Assembly: GCA_018398805.1 (NCBI GenBank) | Contig: JAGFBZ010003029.1 | Span: forward strand, 1-64,000 | From: Hirundichthys speculiger | Lineage: Eukaryota; Chordata; Actinopteri; Beloniformes; Exocoetidae | DNA length: 64,000 nt | Direction: 5' to 3' | Shown here: positions 1 to 12,095 of the stretch, in pieces | Layout: each line of letters starts with the position of its first letter | Position numbering within the stretch: the first letter of the stretch is position 1 | Notes under the pieces: model-generated | Database searches by the model: none | Seen by the model: the letters and a program-made list of their open reading frames with translations, nothing else | Told to the model about the DNA's origin: nothing | Position numbers and translations under genes: made by a program

Positions 1-2700
1 AAGAATCAGCAGTTTTTCTGTTTGAGGTGGTCTGAGTGTGATTTCCTTCAACTATTTTAATTTCAGTTCAAACAGTGGCTCTTGTCACTTAAAACTGCCC
101 CAACATGTAGCACTTACTGAATTCAAATGTCAAATCAGTGCTCAAATTGGGGAAATACGAATGACTTGAACGGTCGACACCAACGTGAACTCTGTCTGGA
201 GTTTTTACATGGATGTTTTTTTAATTAAGAGGACAGAAACGCTACCCCAACAATTAGCACTTACTGTATTCACAAAGCAAGTCAGTGCCCATGACTGTGT
301 CAATGTTAAGGTAATGCTGGTGACCAGTTTACCAACCATCCTCCGTACAGACAAAACATTCACAAGAGAAACAACCCCAAAGAGAAGCACTTATGAACTG
401 AAGTACCATAAGTGTGTCCGTTTGAGGTGGTCTCCATGTGATGAAGGCATCTGCTGTCTCAGTAACACTGGTCACAGACAACCGTCCCACCAATAAGATT
501 TCCCTGAACTCAGAGAGAAGTTCATGGTCACTTTCAGGCAAAGCACCAAACTGTTTCTTACACAAGTCTTTCTCTGCAGCCCAGGTTAGATCTTCTGTGT
601 CGTCTCCATCAAAGTGCGTGCCGTTATGGAAGGAGATTTTTCCAGCTTATATCTTTAAAAATGGCTCACACCCTCGGTCCGGGGGGAAGCGTTGTAGGAG
701 AAGGTTGCGCTTGTAGTGAACCAGAATCTTATTGATAGATATAGTCTGGCACTCTGGCCTATTTTGTTTCCATTTTTGTGCCCATCATTGTTTTGTGTGG
801 GACTCTGTAAATTTTTGCATTTTTAAGACAATAAAAAAAAAAAGAAAAAGAAAAGCTTTTCATTGGGAAACTCAACTCTTGTCTGCTCCGTCGCTGGTCA
901 TCCTGCTACAGGGACTCTAATAAAGATAACAATAGTGAGGGACTCGAGCAGTGTGGGCCTATAGTCTGATGTCGCCTGCGCCAGCCCTAACTACGTTCTT
1001 CATCAGAAGGAAGGTTTTAAGCCTAATCTAAAAGTTAGAGGATATCTGCATCCCAAACACAAATTTAGAGTTGGTTTCACATGAGATCAACCTCATAACT
1101 GAAGGCTTTGATCTCATTCTACTCAAGTAAACCCTAGGAACCACAAGTAAACCTACAGTTTTAAAGCCAAGGTGTTAACATGAAGTAATGAGATCTTTAG
1201 GATAGCACTTGGCCCTCTTGTGCTTTATGGTTAGATTCCTAAACTCTACCTGGATTTCACAGGAAGTCAATAAAGAAAATCTAAGAATGGAAAAAGATGA
1301 ATTCTCCTGCTAATACTTTGAATTCTGACTCAAGGAGTTCGGATCATCTGGAGAGTGTTGGAAGAAATGCTCACACAAACAAAGAACTGCAGAATCCAGT
1401 CTCACAGTTACAAATGCATAGACAGTTTTTATTTTTCTGCATCACTCTGAGGCAGGTTGGTCCTTATTTTAGTGATATTATGAAGGTGATAGAAGGTAAA
1501 TCCTAGAAATCTGTGTTATATGTAAATCAAAGGAAAAATCCTGGTCTAAAATAACTCTACTCACAGTGGTGTGGTATCATAGTAATGCAGTGTGAGGCCG
1601 TGTAGACAAGACAACATTATCTTGCTAAAAAAAGGCATAAATTTTGCACAAAAAGATGTCGTCTGGAAGCCAGTACACATTGCTCTAAAATCTCAATGTA
1701 CTTTTTTACATTAATGCTGCAGCAGAGAAATGAAAATGACCTTTGCTGTGGGTACTGATACAACCTCATACCAACACATTAAATGGCTGTTATACTTGCT
1801 GCTGATAATAGTCTGGGTGATGACACCCATTTATTACATAAAACATCTGGATTACCAATTTGTTTATCTGGATAAGACTGACATAAGTCTTCTTTCATAT
1901 ACATTAAAGTTTTAAGTGGCATTCATGAATGTAGCTTTGTATTGTAGTGCTTGAGAAAAGCGCCCCAAAGTAAACACTTTCCCATGTGGACATATTCATT
2001 CAGTTATTAATGAGTTAATGACGGTTTTGATATGGTGCCACCTGAGGGATCAGAGATCATGGGTGCCCAGCTTTGACCCTTTAAACACTGAAATTGCTTC
2101 AAATTCCTTCAAATATTTAATGATGTCATGCCTCTAAAAGCAGAAATATACTAATCCTTTCCAATCTTTCTTTGAGGAACAGCATTTTTAAACATTTTAA
2201 TACTTTTCTCTTGTTGACAGAATGGAGATCATCTCCCATCTTTGTTCCTCAGAACTCAGGATATAGCTTCTGTACCAAATCCTCACTGGAATAACGGCTT
2301 CACAAGACCAATTTAAAATAACATTATTATTTTGTTCTTTCCCCTCTTTTCTAGCACTTTTTGGAATGTGTTGCAGGCCTGAAATACAAATATGGATGTC
2401 TATTAACACACAAAATGAAATTGACTCTTAAATTGACTGTTCCAGTCACCACTGCTACTCTCCGCTGACTGTGAACGGCAAACCCTTGTACTTTGGTTAA
2501 AAAAAATCATCAAAATTCAACCATTACATACAACGACATGAATGTTCACCTCATGACCTCTGGTTTCATTTCCTGCATCATGATAGGATACTGATGGAAC
2601 CATGGTTTATTTCTCCACCTATGCTGATTCCATCATTATCAGAACTCTTTCAACAACATGGATTCTGAATAGTATTCATACAAAGTAGCTCCATCTGCCA
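1..2700. other. Intergenic AT-rich DNA, no supported gene
   Basis: No ORF here has recognisable motifs. Short degenerate repeats are visible in the first 600 bases: GTTTGAGGTGGTCT occurs near 20 and 420, and a CCCCAACA...TAGCACTTACT phrase near 98 and 245. A purine/A-rich run lies at about 829-856. I see nothing else. Confidence 0.6.
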
Positions 2701-2744
2701 ACTTTAATATAAACTGTACATTATGAAACATCTCAAATTCAAGA

Positions 2745-2936
2745 ATGTGGAATGACATGAAACTATGTGATGTGATGAAGAAAAAGAATCTCAGGTTGGC
2801 AGAAGAGCTCACCTACGTGGAGAGACAGTGCAGAAACAAACTCTGGCCAACTGTCAAGCAAGCCCGCGACCAAGGGAAAAAGACCAAATGGATTGGTCCG
2901 GTGGCCATCATTGACGGTGTAAGACACACTGCATAA
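2745..2936 (+). pseudogene. L1 copy A ORF1 C-terminal fragment
   Basis: The segment reads LRLAEELTYVERQCRNKLWP, then TVKQARDQGKKTKW and a short tail. It resembles the C-terminal domain of fish L1 ORF1 proteins (conserved pattern ELT..ER..R..LWP.V..AR..GK). The remainder of ORF1 upstream is not recognisable, so it is truncated or eroded. Confidence 0.55.
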
Positions 2937-3517
2937 GAGGATACTAATGGATCAATAAGGTGATCTAAATATCCTAAGTTCAAGTTCTTCATCTGCCTCA
3001 GGTTTATGGTGTAACTGTCGGTAATTAGTAATAACAAATTTAAGTTCACAGCGACACCTGTTTATGTTGAATATAATGTTTGAAATACCTCAGGTTCATT
3101 GGGTAACATGTTTATAGTCAATAATAATTTCTTCGTGTTTTCTATGAAACTTACTTACTTCAAAAAGGTATTCCTAAGTTACCTATTGTCCACTGTATAA
3201 CACGACTGTGATAATATAATGACTCATTAATGTTAAACTTAATGCACTTTACGTTGTGAGTTAAACAACCTTACTTTTACAGTGGCACAACCACTTTCTT
3301 ACTTCAGCAATTGGCTTACTTCTTAAAAAAATGAAAATTAAAAAAAAAAAAATAAATAAATAAGAAAAAGAGTCTTCAGAATTTCATTCAAGGTACTCAA
3401 CATTTAGAGTTCTCCCTTTTCAGAGTATCTTCCTTAAGTGTTTATATCTTAACACTTACTAGTTTCTAGTTGCCTTAACAGACATCCAGTTCACTTCATC
3501 CTTTCTTTTTTCTCTGT

Positions 3518-4390
3518 TTGTTCATGGCAGACTTGCATTTTTGTTCCTTAAAAATAATATCTCTTAATGTCAGAGGTATCCGTGACAACACCAAAAGAAA
3601 ATCTGTTTTTATCTTCTGTAGACGGCAAAATGCTGACATGATTCTTTTACAAGAGACCCATTCAAGTGATAATGATGTGAAATTTTGGAAAGCACAGTGG
3701 GGCGATCAATGTTACTTTGGTCATGCCTCTCAACAGCCAGCAGGGGTCGCCATTCTCCTCAATAAATTTAAAGGTAATATTATTGAGTCCTTCTCTTCAG
3801 ATGAAGGTAGATGGATTATACTGGTTTTCAAATTGGATAACACTTTCTTTATAGTCTGTAATTTGTATAATCATAACAACACTACCCAGGCTAAAACTAT
3901 GTGTACACATTTATGTACGAAACTTGAAGCTCTTAAATTGAAATACAAAGAAGCACACGTGATTCTTGGAGGAGATTACAACGATGCTCCAGACGATCTT
4001 GTAGACAGCGTGCCGATAAGAACAATCCAACACTCAAGATTCAAAAGCACTGCATTTTTCTGTGATCAACTCTCAGTTATAGATGTGTGGCGATACTTAA
4101 ATTCTGATATAAAAGAATTCCCCTGGAGAAATGCAGATAGATCTTTGCAATCTAGAATTGATTTATGGTTGATTTCATCCTCATGTCTACAATTTGTTTC
4201 AAAATCCTCTCATGGTTTTGCTCCTTTTTCTGATCACAAATTGATTACAATTCATTTTGTAGGCAATAAACAAAAACAAAGAAATGTACGTGGTTTCTGG
4301 AAGCTAAATAATGACTTAAATGATGATACATTTTGTAATATAGTGAAAGAAACAGCAAAACAGATTTTTGGGGAAAATGAATCACTTTAA
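3518..4390 (+). pseudogene. L1 copy A ORF2: APE-type endonuclease domain
   Basis: About 290 residues. The exonuclease-endonuclease-phosphatase motifs run in order: ISLNVRGIRD (N), LLQETHS (E), GGDYNDAP (D/N), RIDLWLIS, and SDHKLI (D/H). This nicks the genomic target to prime reverse transcription. All catalytic motifs are visible in this segment. It stops at 4390 and the next part of ORF2 is in another frame from 4487, so the full polyprotein is broken. Confidence 0.88.
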
Positions 4391-4486
4391 GAAATGGGAA
4401 TTTTTTTTTAATTCAAGATAAGATAAGTAGCAATAAGACGGTGTAAAGAAATTAAAAGAAATAATGATACTAAAGAAATAAGTATC

Positions 4487-6335
4487 ATGAATGAATTAAA
4501 CTCATTAATGAGCGAAGATCATCTTTCAGAGGATGATGAAACTAAATTGAAGAGACTAAAGGAGGAAATAGACATTGTATATATTAATATGGCTAAAGGA
4601 GCCTTTATAAGGTCAAGAGCAAAATGGCTGGAACTAGGTGGAAGAAATTCTAACTATTATTTTGCTCTTGAGAAATTAAACCAAAAGAGAAATAATATCT
4701 CTGCACTCAGAATTGAAGATAACATAATCACTAACCATTTGGACATTTTAAAACACGTGGGTTTATTTTATAGCAATATGTACAAGTCAAATTCTAATAT
4801 TAACGATTGTGATAGCTTTATTGAATCATTAAAACATTTTACACCCACTATCTCAGAACACTTCAAAAGTAATTGTGAACGACCATCACAGAATCTGAAA
4901 TTTCAGAGGCAATCCAATAAATGAAAAAAGGCAAATCCCCAGGCAGTGATATTGTTGCAAATCTTTTATTAGAATTATTTAAGGAATGCCTTGATAGAAA
5001 AGAAATGTCCAAGAGCATGAAACAGGGGGTTATAACCCTAATTCCCAAACCTGACAAAGATCACCTACTGATAGAAAATTGGAGACCCATTACACTTTTA
5101 AATATAGATTATAAAATGATCTCATTACTCTACGCCAAAAGGCTAAAAAAAGATCTGGAAGAAAACACAAACTGGATTTATGGCCAACCGTTACATCAGC
5201 TCAAATGTAAGACTTGTTCTTGATTTATTAGACTACTCTGACAATATTGATAAAGACTTCCTTATTATTTTCCTTGATTTTTATAAAGCTTTTGACACGG
5301 TCGACCACTATTTCTTATTTAAAGCACTTCAAACTTTTGGTTTTGGCCCAAACTTTGTGTCAGCTGTTGGAATGTTTTATAAAGATATTGACAGTTGTGT
5401 CATATTATATCCAAACACTACCAAAAGATTCCCAGTCATGAGATCCCTCCATCAGGGTTGCCCGATTTCGCCTTTTTTATTTTTGATTGTGGTTGAACTA
5501 CTTTCACTACATATCTTAAATAACCCGGTACTTGAAGGTTTATCTATTTTTAATAAGGAAATCAGACTGACCCAACTAGCGGATGATACTGCATTATTCT
5601 TAAAAGACAAAAATCACATTGAAAATGCTATTTCATTAATAGATGAATTCTCAGCTGCTTCTGGGTTAAAACTAAATAAATCGAAATGTGAAATTCTATG
5701 TTTGTATCAAACGGATGTTAAAACTTTATATGATATCCCTGTCAAGAAGTGTGTTAGATATCTTGGTGTTCATGTCTGCATGAGTGTCACGGAGCACCAA
5801 CAACTTAATTTCTCCCTCAAAATGAAAAACCAAAACTATATTGAACTTATGGCTTCAAAGAGACTTGTCCATTTTAGGAAGAGTCCTCTTGACTAAAGCT
5901 GAAGGTGTTTCCAGATTTGTGTACCCAGCCCTTTCCCTTGCTGTTTGTGATTCCACATGTAAAGATATTAATAACATGTGTTTTAACTTTGTATGGAAGA
6001 ATAAGCACCATCATCTTAAAAAAAAAAAAGCCTTGCTCTCTGGGCCTAAGGATGAAGGTGGCTTTGACTTACTGGACTTCATGGACTTGAATTATACGTT
6101 CAAGGTGAAATGGCTGAAAGAATGTTTAAAAGCTCCAGAATCGTTATGGTATTTCATTCCACACAACATTTTTTGGAATGTTGGAGGTCTTCAGTTTCTG
6201 TTGTCATGTAATTATAGTATCTCAAAGCTACCACTTAAGTTGTCTGAATTTTATAAACAAGCATTGTTGGCATGGACAATATGTTACTCTCATCACTTTT
6301 CTCCACATAAATCTATCATATGGAACAATGAATAA
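4487..6335 (+). pseudogene. L1 copy A ORF2: reverse transcriptase, frameshifted
   Basis: The pieces at 4487-4924, 4921-5223, 5180-5896 and 5841-6335 are consecutive parts of one reverse transcriptase in shifting frames. Motifs seen: KGKSPGSD (RT0/1 region), LIPKPDKD and NWRPITLLN, FLDFYKAFDTVDH (motif A, catalytic D), HQGCPISPFLF (motif B), and LADDTALFL (motif C, LADD in place of YADD). Reading is cut at 6335 by the antisense L2 fragment. Confidence 0.87.
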
Positions 6336-6517
6336 GTAAGTAAGTAAGTAAACTTTATTTATACAGCGCCCATCACAGACCATGGTCACAGAGCGCTTCA
6401 CAATTAAAATAACAATAAAAAAATAAAAAATAAAAAAAAACACAGTAAAAGATACATACAAATTTAAGATTAAAAGGCCAAGACAACACATTTATGATCA
6501 TACCAGCTCCAAGACAA

Positions 6518-7276
6518 TTAGGCAAAAGCCTGCACAAATAAAAAGGTCTTTAGTTGCCTTTTGAAGGAGTCAACAGACTCCATGGAACGCAGAGAGAGCA
6601 GAAGATCGTTCCAAAGCCTGGGAGCAACGGCCTGGAAGGATCGGTCTCCTCTGGTCCGGAAGCGAGTACGGGGAACCATCAGCAGATTCTGACCCACAGA
6701 CCTCAGAGCCCAAACTGGGGTGTAGGGCTGGATCAGATCGCTGATGTAAGGTGGAGCCTGACCACGCAAAGCTCTGAAAGTTAAAACCAGAATTTTAAAA
6801 TTGATCCTAAAGGAAACTGGCAGCCAATGAAGAGCTTTGAGAATAGGGGTTATGTGTGACCTCCTATTAGAGCGGGTCAGAATTCTTGCTGCTGAATTTT
6901 GCACTAGCTGCAGGCGAGACAGCTCCTTCTTGTTTAGACAAGAGAACAAACTGTTACAATAGTCCAAACGCGAAGACACAAAAGCGTGAATGACCAGCTC
7001 CAAATCATTTTGCGACAACATTTTCCTGAGTTTAGAAATATTCCTCAGATGAAAGAAGCAATTCCTTGTCAGCTGTTTGCAGTGTTGCACTAATGACATG
7101 TCTTTGTCAAACACAACACCCAGGTTTCTTAGGCTCGGTTGAACAGACCCGTCCAAGTCACCCAAATACTGGTTAATCCCAGGAATGGAGTCATCAGGGG
7201 CAATAACCAGGGTTTCAGTTTTGTCCACGTTTAGCTGCAAGGTGTTCACACTTAGCCATTGATTAATCTCCACCAA
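6518..7276 (-). pseudogene. L2 LINE: C-terminal domain
   Basis: Contains WLSVNTLQLNVDKTETLVI, the HWLPV motif (ALHWLPVSFRINFKILVL) and RSFQAVAPRLWNDL, all typical of the region after the RT in fish L2 elements. It is one frame away from the RT segment. Confidence 0.88.
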
Positions 7277-7293
7277 GCAATGAACTAAGGAAT

Positions 7294-8334
7294 TTAGCCT
7301 GTGAAGCTCATAGGCTTAAAAGAGCAGTACAGCTGAATATCATCATCCGCAAACATGTGGTAGGAGACATCAGGAAATCTCTGGATGATTTTTCCCAAGG
7401 GGATCAAGTACAGCAAAAATAATAAAGGACCCAAAACAGAACCTTGGGGGACTCCACACAAAAGATCTGCTGACCCAGACCTTATTTGGTTAGCTGTGAC
7501 ACTAAAGCTACGTCCAGAGAGGTATGACGAGAACCAATGAAGAACTGAACCTGACAGTCCTACTTCATCCCTCAGCCTTCTCAACAGGATTTGGTGGTCG
7601 ACGGTGTCAAAGGCTGAGGACAGATCCAAGAGAACTAGAACAGTGCATTTTCCCGAATCAGCAGACATCATAATGTCACTGGACACTTTCAGCAAGGCTG
7701 TCTCCGTAGAGTGATGTTTGCGGAAACCAGACTGAAATGTCTCATGGATGTTGTTTTGATCCAGGAATAGTGACAGCTGCTCAGAGACCACCTTCTCTAG
7801 GATCTTGGACAAGATTGGTAGCTTAGAGATCGGCCTGAAATTACTGAGGACAGTCGGGTCTAAGCCTGTCTTTTTGAGTAAAGGCTCCACTATAGCATGC
7901 TTGAATGCATTGGGAAACACACCGGAGGACAGAGAGAGGTTAACCATTTTGGTAACCCAGGGGCCAATTACCTCAAACACTTTCACAAAAAGCCTACACA
8001 GAAGGACATCCGATGAGCAAGAGGAGAGTTTCATCTTGGTCACCAGCGCTGAGATATCAGCAAGAGTCACAGACCTAAATGAGGACCACAAGCTGGAGAC
8101 AGGCTCAACAACAGCAGGGGTTCCACACAAAAGGGGAGGGATTTTCTCCTTGATCAACTTAATTTTGTCAGTAAAGAATCTCAATAATGCATTGCTGTCC
8201 GCTTCACAAAAAACAGGAGTAACTGGCGCAGCAGGACATACAAGAGAATTGATTGTGTTGAACAGCACTTTGGGATTTTTCTTATTAGCTGTTACCAGTT
8301 GACGAATGAAGTCTGATCTGGCATTTTCCACCAT
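7294..8334 (-). pseudogene. L2 LINE: reverse transcriptase
   Basis: About 346 residues with NFRPISKLPILSKILEKVV, HHSTETALL, LLDLSSAFDTVDH (motif A), GVPQGSVLGPLLF (motif B) and MFADDDIQLYC (motif C, FADD). This is the diagnostic L2/CR1 set. The frame is lost right after motif C, near 7285. Confidence 0.9.
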
Positions 8335-8784
8335 CTCATCCTGAGATGGAGTCTGTGCACCTCAAGGTTAGTGGATTTCCACAGACGTTCAGTCTTTCGA
8401 CAAAGTCTCCTTAGACTCATGGTGTCTTCATTAATCCAAGGGCACACTTTTTTCTGAACTGACCAGCTTGATTTAACAGGTGCCACCTGATCCAGAATTT
8501 TGACACAATGATTGGTAAAACACTGACTAAAATTGTCCACATCAAGGCAGTCCATAAACAGAAGAGGGTCAAACATAGCAGAGAAACTATCTGCAGTATT
8601 TGCAGAGATAACACGCCTCTGAGACCTAGCTTCCATGGGCTTAGGCTCAGGGCTGAAGTGGAGATCAAACAGAACAAGACAATGATCACTGAGCTGGACG
8701 TCCTGTACAGACACATTTGAAATGTCTAGTCCAAGGGTAAAAACTAAGTCTAAAATGTGGCCTTTCTGGTGTGTGTGTGTGTGT
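8292..8784 (-). pseudogene. L2 LINE: endonuclease C-terminal part
   Basis: Contains HTHQKGHILDLVFTLG and LSDHCLVLFDL, the last two endonuclease motifs of CR1/L2-clade LINEs (histidine of SDH visible). A linker to the RT domain follows. The N-terminal endonuclease is missing through 5' truncation. Confidence 0.8.
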
Positions 8785-9248
8785 GAATGTATCACTAGAA
8801 GGAACAAGTCACTATATTTACAGAATTGGATTGACAATAAAATTATTTATTTAAAAGACTTATTTAACTCTAATGGCCAACTACTAAGTTACAATGATTT
8901 TCCTACGGAAAAAGCATCCCCCGTCAAATTTAAAGACTTCAGCTCAGTAATTAACTCCATTCCCAGTGGAATGATAGAGTTAATGAAAAGTTATAAGAAA
9001 CAGAATGTGCAACATACAACCTCTAACACTCTTTATATAAATGGAATTGACATCTTGAGTAGAATGCACGAATAAACATATTAGAGAATATCTCTATAGT
9101 ACTAGGAAAATTACACCAAGAGGGAAGTTTTTTCTGGAATGCTCTTTTTGTAAACATCAATTGGCATAAGGCGTGGCTTATTCCTTTTAGATTTTGTATC
9201 ACAAACAAAATCAGAGAATTACATTTAAAAATACTACATAATATATAT

Positions 9249-9385
9249 GTGGCAAGGGACACTACGATTTGATCCCCAGACTCCCACGTGTGCTTACCAG
9301 TCAGCCAAAAGGATATCGCCTTGGCCAAGTAGCCAGGACACGTGATCAATCGGAGGTATATAGTGACAGGACCTCACACTGTCAC
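9249..9385 (-). mobile_element. 137-bp insertion with ATATAT flanks, weakly tRNA-like
   Basis: The insert starts GTGGCAAGG and ends CTGTCAC, with ATATAT on both sides in the host L1. On the - strand it has TGGCTGACTGG (A-box-like) and GATCAAATC (B-box-like), but these are about 33 nt apart, closer than in a normal tRNA gene. It may be a short SINE or a small DNA element. Confidence 0.4.
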
Positions 9386-9405
9386 ATATATCCATCTAAC
9401 ACATA

Positions 9406-9770
9406 CAGTCATGGAAAAAATTATTAGACCACCCTTGTTTTCTTCAGTTTCTTGTTCATTTTAATGCCTGGTACAACTAAAGGTACATTTGTTTGGACAA
9501 ACATAACGATAACCACAAAGATTGCTCATAAGAGTTTTATTTAAGAGCTGATATCTTACCATTTTCCATGGTTTTCTTGATTATAACCTAAATCACTTAA
9601 GTTTTTACATCAATAGCTATGGCGTTGTACTGCCAAAAACACTGCTTTTATGCATTCAGTGTTTCCTTTTCTGTCTGTTTTAGTCACATGATGACGTTTA
9701 GTGGTACCAGGTATTAAAATGAACAAGAAAGTGAAGAAAAATGGTGGTCTAATAATCATTTCCATGACTG
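9406..9770. mobile_element. Tc1/mariner-type miniature element, TA flanked
   Basis: 365 bp with inverted repeats of roughly 70 bp. The left end is CAGTCATGGAAAAAATTATT, and the right end is its near-complement ending CCATGACTG. TA is at 9404-9405 and 9771-9772. It has no transposase. Taking it out with one TA restores the L1 reading across the junction. Confidence 0.85.
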
Positions 9771-10104
9771 TATATATCAAGATTCCGTGACATTGACAAC
9801 ATCTGTACTTTCTGCAAAACTGAACCTGAAAGTGTAACTCACTTGTTTTATGGTTGCTCATATAGTAACACAAGAACTTGAGAACTAGATACTGTGCAAA
9901 ACAACTAATAAAGTCAACATAGAGGGGAAGGACATTGTTACCTATTTTGAATTCAAAGAAAAAAATATGCACTATTGTCAATCTTTTTATTTTATTAGGT
10001 CAATTACACATCCATAAAAGCACATTTCAAAATTCAACCCCATTCTTCAAGTTGTTTTTGATTGAAGTGAATTATTATCTTAAATCTCTTACAAATAAGA
10101 AATA

Positions 10105-11729
10105 CACACGTGGACAAAATTGTTGGTACCCCTCAGTTAAAGACGGAAAAACCCACAATTCTCACTGAAATCACTTGAAACTTACAAAAGTAACAATAAA
10201 TAAAAATTTATTGAAAATTAAATAATCAAAATCAGTCATTACTTTTGAATTGTTGATTAACATAATTATTTAAAAAAACAAACTAATGAAATAGGGCTGG
10301 ACAAAAATGATGGTACCCATAACGTAATATTTTGTTGCACAACCTTTTGAGGCAATCACTGCAATTAAACGATTTCTGTATTTGTCAATGAGCGTTCTGC
10401 AGCTGTCAACAGGTATTTTGGCCCACTCCTCATGAGCAAACTGCTCCAGTTGTCTCAGGTTTGATGGGTGTCTTCTCCAAATGGCATGTTTCAGCTCCTT
10501 CCACAGATGTTCAATGGCATTCAGATCTGGGCTCATGGAAGGCCACTTTAGAATAGTCCAACGCTTTTCTCTCAGCCATTCTTGGGTGTTTTTGGCTGTG
10601 TGTTTTGGATCGTTGTCCTGTTGGAAGACCCATGACCTGCGACTGAGACCAAGCTTTCTGACACTAGGCAGCACATTTCTCTCCAGAATGCCTTGATAGT
10701 CTTCAGATTTCATTTTACCTTGCACACATTCAAGACACCCTGTGCCAGATGCAGCAAAGCAGCCCCAAAAAACATTACTGAGCCTCCTCCATGTTTCACC
10801 GTAGGGACAGTGTTCTTTTCTTCGTATGCTTGGTTTTTGAGTCTATGAACATAGAGTTGATGTGCCTTACCAAAAAGCTCCAGTTGGTCTCATCTATCCA
10901 AAGGACATTCTCCCAGAAGCTTTGTGGCTTGTTAACATGCATTTTTGCAAATTCCAGTCTTGCTTTTTTATGATTTTTTTCAGCAGTGGTGTCGTCTCCC
11001 ATGAAGTCCACTTTGGCTCAAACAACGACGAATGGTGCGATCTGACACTGATGTACCTTGGCCTTGGAGTTCACCTTTAATTTCTTTGGAGGTTGTTCTG
11101 GGCTCTTTGGATACAATTCGAACGATCCGTCTCTTCAATTTGTCATCAATTTTCCTCTTGCGGCCACGTCCAGGGAGGTTGGCTACTGTCCTATGGGTCT
11201 TGAACTTCTGAAGAATATGAGCCACTGTTGTCACAGGAACTTCAAGCTGTTTAGAGATGGTCTTATAGCCTTTACCTTTAAGATGTTTGTCTATAATTTT
11301 TTTTCGGATGTCCTGGGACAATTCTCTCCTTCGCTTTCTGTTGTCCATGTTCAGTGTGGTACACACCTTTTCACCAAACAGCAGAGTGACTACTTGTCTG
11401 CCTTTAAATAGGCAGACTGACTGATTATGAGTTTGGAAACACCTGTGATGTCAATTAAAGGACACACCTGAGTTAATCATGTCACTCTGGTCAAATAGTT
11501 TTCAATCTTTTATAGAGGTACCATCATTTTTGTCCAGCCCTATTTCATTAGTTTGTTTTTTTAAATAATTATGTTAATCAACAATTCAAAAGTGATGGCT
11601 GATTTTGATTATTTGATTTTCAATAAATTTTTATATATTGTTACTTTTGTAAGTTTCAAGTGATTTCAGTTAGAATTGTGGGTTTTTCCTTCTTTAACTG
11701 AGGGGTACCAACAATTTTGTCCACGTGTG
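10105..11729 (-). mobile_element. Tc1-type transposon, copy 1
   Basis: About 1625 bp, bounded by TA (10103-10104 and 11730-11731), with inverted repeats of about 213 bp (10105-10318 and 11515-11729). Each repeat contains an outer and an inner direct motif (GGACAAAATTGTTGGTACC and GGACAAAAATGATGGTACC), the IR/DR layout of fish Tc1 elements. The transposase gene is on the - strand and broken. The element lies inside L1 copy A. A sister copy is at 42508-44139 in the opposite orientation. Confidence 0.93.
10270..11348 (-). pseudogene. Tc1-type transposase (DD34E), broken, copy 1
   Basis: Starts MDNRKRRRELSQDIRKK. The paired-like helix-turn-helix and GRGRKRKID basic motif are followed by TTSKEIKGEL. 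Catalytic motifs are WIDETN (first D), [12 protein letters not shown] (second D) and SPDLNAIEHLWKELK (E). The frame breaks after LHGRRHHC (about 10980), again near 10880, and around 10795-10725. The usual stop after ATKY is changed (TAA to TAC), so reading runs to 10270. It is nonfunctional. Confidence 0.9.
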
Positions 11730-12095
11730 TACATATCAATGATTGATATTCACTCAGAAGTCTTCAACTAAGGTGTCACAATTACAACTCTTATTATATA
11801 CAAGTTATCGTTATGAAGTCTGCTAAGTCAAATCTTATTTTCTTGATTTATTTAGTTATTTTTTTTCTTATTTCTTTCCTTCCCTTTTTCATCTTTATTA
11901 TATGCATTCTATATATTGTTATATTGATAATTGGCTAAGGACCTCATGATCTTTACTCTGCCTTTACATAATTGTAAACCTTGTTACTGTCGCTACACAA
12001 CCTGAACTGGAATGGCTGATTATAATTTGTTTGTATGTTTTTGTATTTTGTATACTTTAAATAAAAAAAACAAAAAACAACAAAACAAAAAAACG

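Larger units (their letters stand above)
6336..8784 (-). mobile_element. L2-type LINE, 5'-truncated, inserted in L1 copy A
   Basis: Antisense to the host L1. The 3' end is at the left, with a TTAC/TAAG repeat tail (6336-6352) and the usual fish L2 terminal region (TTTATTTATACAGCGCCCATC). The 5' end, at about 8784, falls in a TG run that is part of the coding sequence (THTHTHQKGH of the endonuclease). TGAAT is shared by both junctions and may be a short target duplication. It codes for the endonuclease C-terminus, the RT and the C-terminal domain, with frame breaks near 8340 and 7285. Confidence 0.85.
8786..10102 (+). pseudogene. L1 copy A ORF2: C-terminal part, split by two inserts
   Basis: The host L1 resumes after the L2 fragment: 8790-9060 reads NWIDNKIIYLKDLFNSNG and following residues, and 9140-9248 reads into KIRELHLKILHNIY. 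After the inserts at 9249-9385 and 9406-9770, the Cys-rich knuckle CTFCKTEPESVTHLFYGC appears at about 9796-9850. It is followed by HIHKSTFQN and VNYYLKSL up to the Tc1-type insertion. Confidence 0.72.
2745..12095 (+). mobile_element. Decayed L1/Tx1-type LINE (copy A) interrupted by four younger insertions
   Basis: From left to right it holds a piece of ORF1 C-terminus, an APE-type endonuclease, the reverse transcriptase, and a Cys-rich C-terminus, ending in an A-rich 3' tail (about 12060-12095). The ORF2 sequence is broken by an L2 fragment (6336-8784), a 137-bp insert (9249-9385), a TA-flanked miniature (9406-9770) and a Tc1-type transposon (10105-11729). Bridging each insert restores the LINE reading. 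For example, the helix-rich region resumes at 8790 (NWIDNKIIYLKD) and the zinc-knuckle at 9780 (DIDNICTFC...HLFYGC). Many stops and frameshifts show it is dead. Confidence 0.85.

Noticed and set aside
185..716. Overlapping ORFs in the first 700 bases
   Set aside because: No motif, degenerate internal repeats, frames overlap on both strands.
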